NCBI GenBank assembly: GCA_021927905.1
Contig: BLLK01000047.1
Span: forward strand, 1,488,001 to 1,552,000
DNA length: 64,000 nucleotides
Direction: 5' to 3'
DNA from: Chaetoceros tenuissimus
Taxonomy: Eukaryota; Bacillariophyta; Thalassiosirophyceae; Chaetocerotales; Chaetocerotaceae
The number at the start of each line of letters is the position of its first letter. The first letter of the stretch is position 1. The notes under the pieces are model-generated. The model saw only the letters and a program-made list of their open reading frames with translations, searched no databases and had not been told where the DNA came from. Shown piece after piece: positions 63,184 through 64,000 of the stretch. Position numbers and translations under genes: made by a program.

Positions 63184-64000
63184 TACATCTCCCGAACTTG
63201 GTAAACAAAGAGAAAGGTAAGGTTTTAAAAATCCTGGTTCGAGTAAGGACGGAAAATGCTGACACCTTTCTCGTCGGTGTCATCTTGTGAAAAATTAATG
63301 TACGTACTTCTTTTGTTTTTTTTCGAAAGATTCAGATACGTAGTTTCGACTAGGACTTTGCTTCTTTCCCAGAACCTCTTCAATTTATTGCTATTGATTC
63401 ATTTCTTGCTTTCATGTTTGTGTCAAAAAAACGGCGGGGAGGATTAAAAGGTTTCTCACTCTTTAGTCTATAATCTCTGATGCGCATGTACATAATTTTG
63501 AAACTCTTGTGATTCACTTTCACCTTCTTTACATTTCGTACGTACAAAATAACAACGCTTCTGAAAGGGCATGAGACTGAAACTGCGTATGTGTAGATTT
63601 ATCATCATGTCCTTCTGTTCTTTCACTTGCATAATATGATTATCTTGAACTTGGACTAGTGGCATCAATCACTTGACCCACAACTATACCACCGAAGATT
63701 CATCAAAGAGTCAATTTGATATTGGTAAGCTACAAGTCGTGATGAAATCAGCTACAAGTGTATCTTTAGCCAAACCAGTGACAAAAAGAGGAGGTATGTT
63801 TGCTTTTGATGAGTCATTGTCTTCGCGCCAAATGACCACTTTTTCCTCGAAATCCAACATGCATGAGAACATGTCGAAACCCATCTCAGCTTTCCGATAA
63901 GAGGATCATGACTTGCCTTTGTCACACTAATCCATGACAACCAAATCCAACGTCTCCGCCATAGGACCAACCATATACTCCAAAACTATGATAACATTGC
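63184..64000. other. Right-edge region, no gene supported
   Basis: The first part holds the promoter of the 7TM-RGS gene. A plus-strand frame at 63673-63900 has some coding look (VMKSATSVSLAKPVTKRGG) but no ATG. It could be an exon of a gene continuing past the edge. I could not identify it. Confidence 0.3.

Noticed and set aside
63673-63900. Plus-strand frame at the right edge as a gene
   Set aside because: It lacks an ATG and any recognisable motif. It could be an exon, but the window ends before that can be judged.
1-64000. CRISPR arrays, bacterial operons or viral structural genes
   Set aside because: None seen. Spliceosomal introns, eukaryotic domains and single-gene transcription units exclude a bacterial source, and no capsid or polymerase motif was recognised in the island.

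Overview
This is a eukaryotic nuclear window. The genes carry short GT-AG introns of 61-92 bp, there is a long-arm tRNA-Ser, and the gene set includes spliceosome-associated CWF19, ABHD17, TTC1 and a 7TM-RGS protein. One protein has a signal peptide that appears to end at an Ala-Phe site, the plastid-targeting hallmark of diatoms and relatives. The low GC and the Thr/Pro-rich linkers also fit a diatom, perhaps a centric form such as Chaetoceros. The organism assignment is inference.

Layout. (1) 1-1.5 kb is an edge-truncated multi-pass membrane protein. (2) About 2.2-23.5 kb is an accessory island. It carries large, mostly unrecognised proteins: one with a possible GIY-YIG-like nuclease domain, a Zn-cluster/F-box-like protein, a coiled-coil protein, a Ulp1-fold protein that lacks its catalytic His and Cys, a 2-oxoglutarate/Fe(II) oxygenase, a papain/OTU-like cysteine protease, two tRNA-like sequences and a protein of unknown function. 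The two ends of a GNAT-acetyltransferase/amine-oxidase gene lie in the same orientation on either side (1.86-2.2 kb and 23.5-25.7 kb), so the island appears to have split that gene. The right border is a three-copy tandem repeat of 1157 bp. (3) 25.7-27.5 kb holds an alpha/beta hydrolase with a small overlapping upstream ORF. (4) 27,678-32,639 is an intact-looking DNA transposon with an 8-bp target duplication and imperfect inverted ends. Its single uninterrupted 1497-residue gene looks like a DDE transposase with a WRN/RNase D-type exonuclease placed between its second Asp and its Glu. (5) 32.9-52.8 kb is mostly ordinary gene space: metalloprotease, TTC1, CWF19-like, cyclophilin-like, prolyl-hydroxylase-like, plastid protein, MFS transporter and ABHD17-like genes. 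It also contains a voltage-gated K+ channel pseudogene (nonsense codon in S4, pore lost) and a glycosyltransferase with a decayed tandem copy. (6) 53.1-55.0 kb is a non-autonomous element with ~150-bp inverted repeats. (7) 55.4-63.2 kb holds a PDZ/coiled-coil protein, a helical-repeat-like protein, a GAF protein and a 7TM-RGS protein.

The housekeeping genes are unrelated neighbours. The coherent accessory content is the 21-kb island and the 5-kb transposon, which are the main candidates for undescribed mobile systems.
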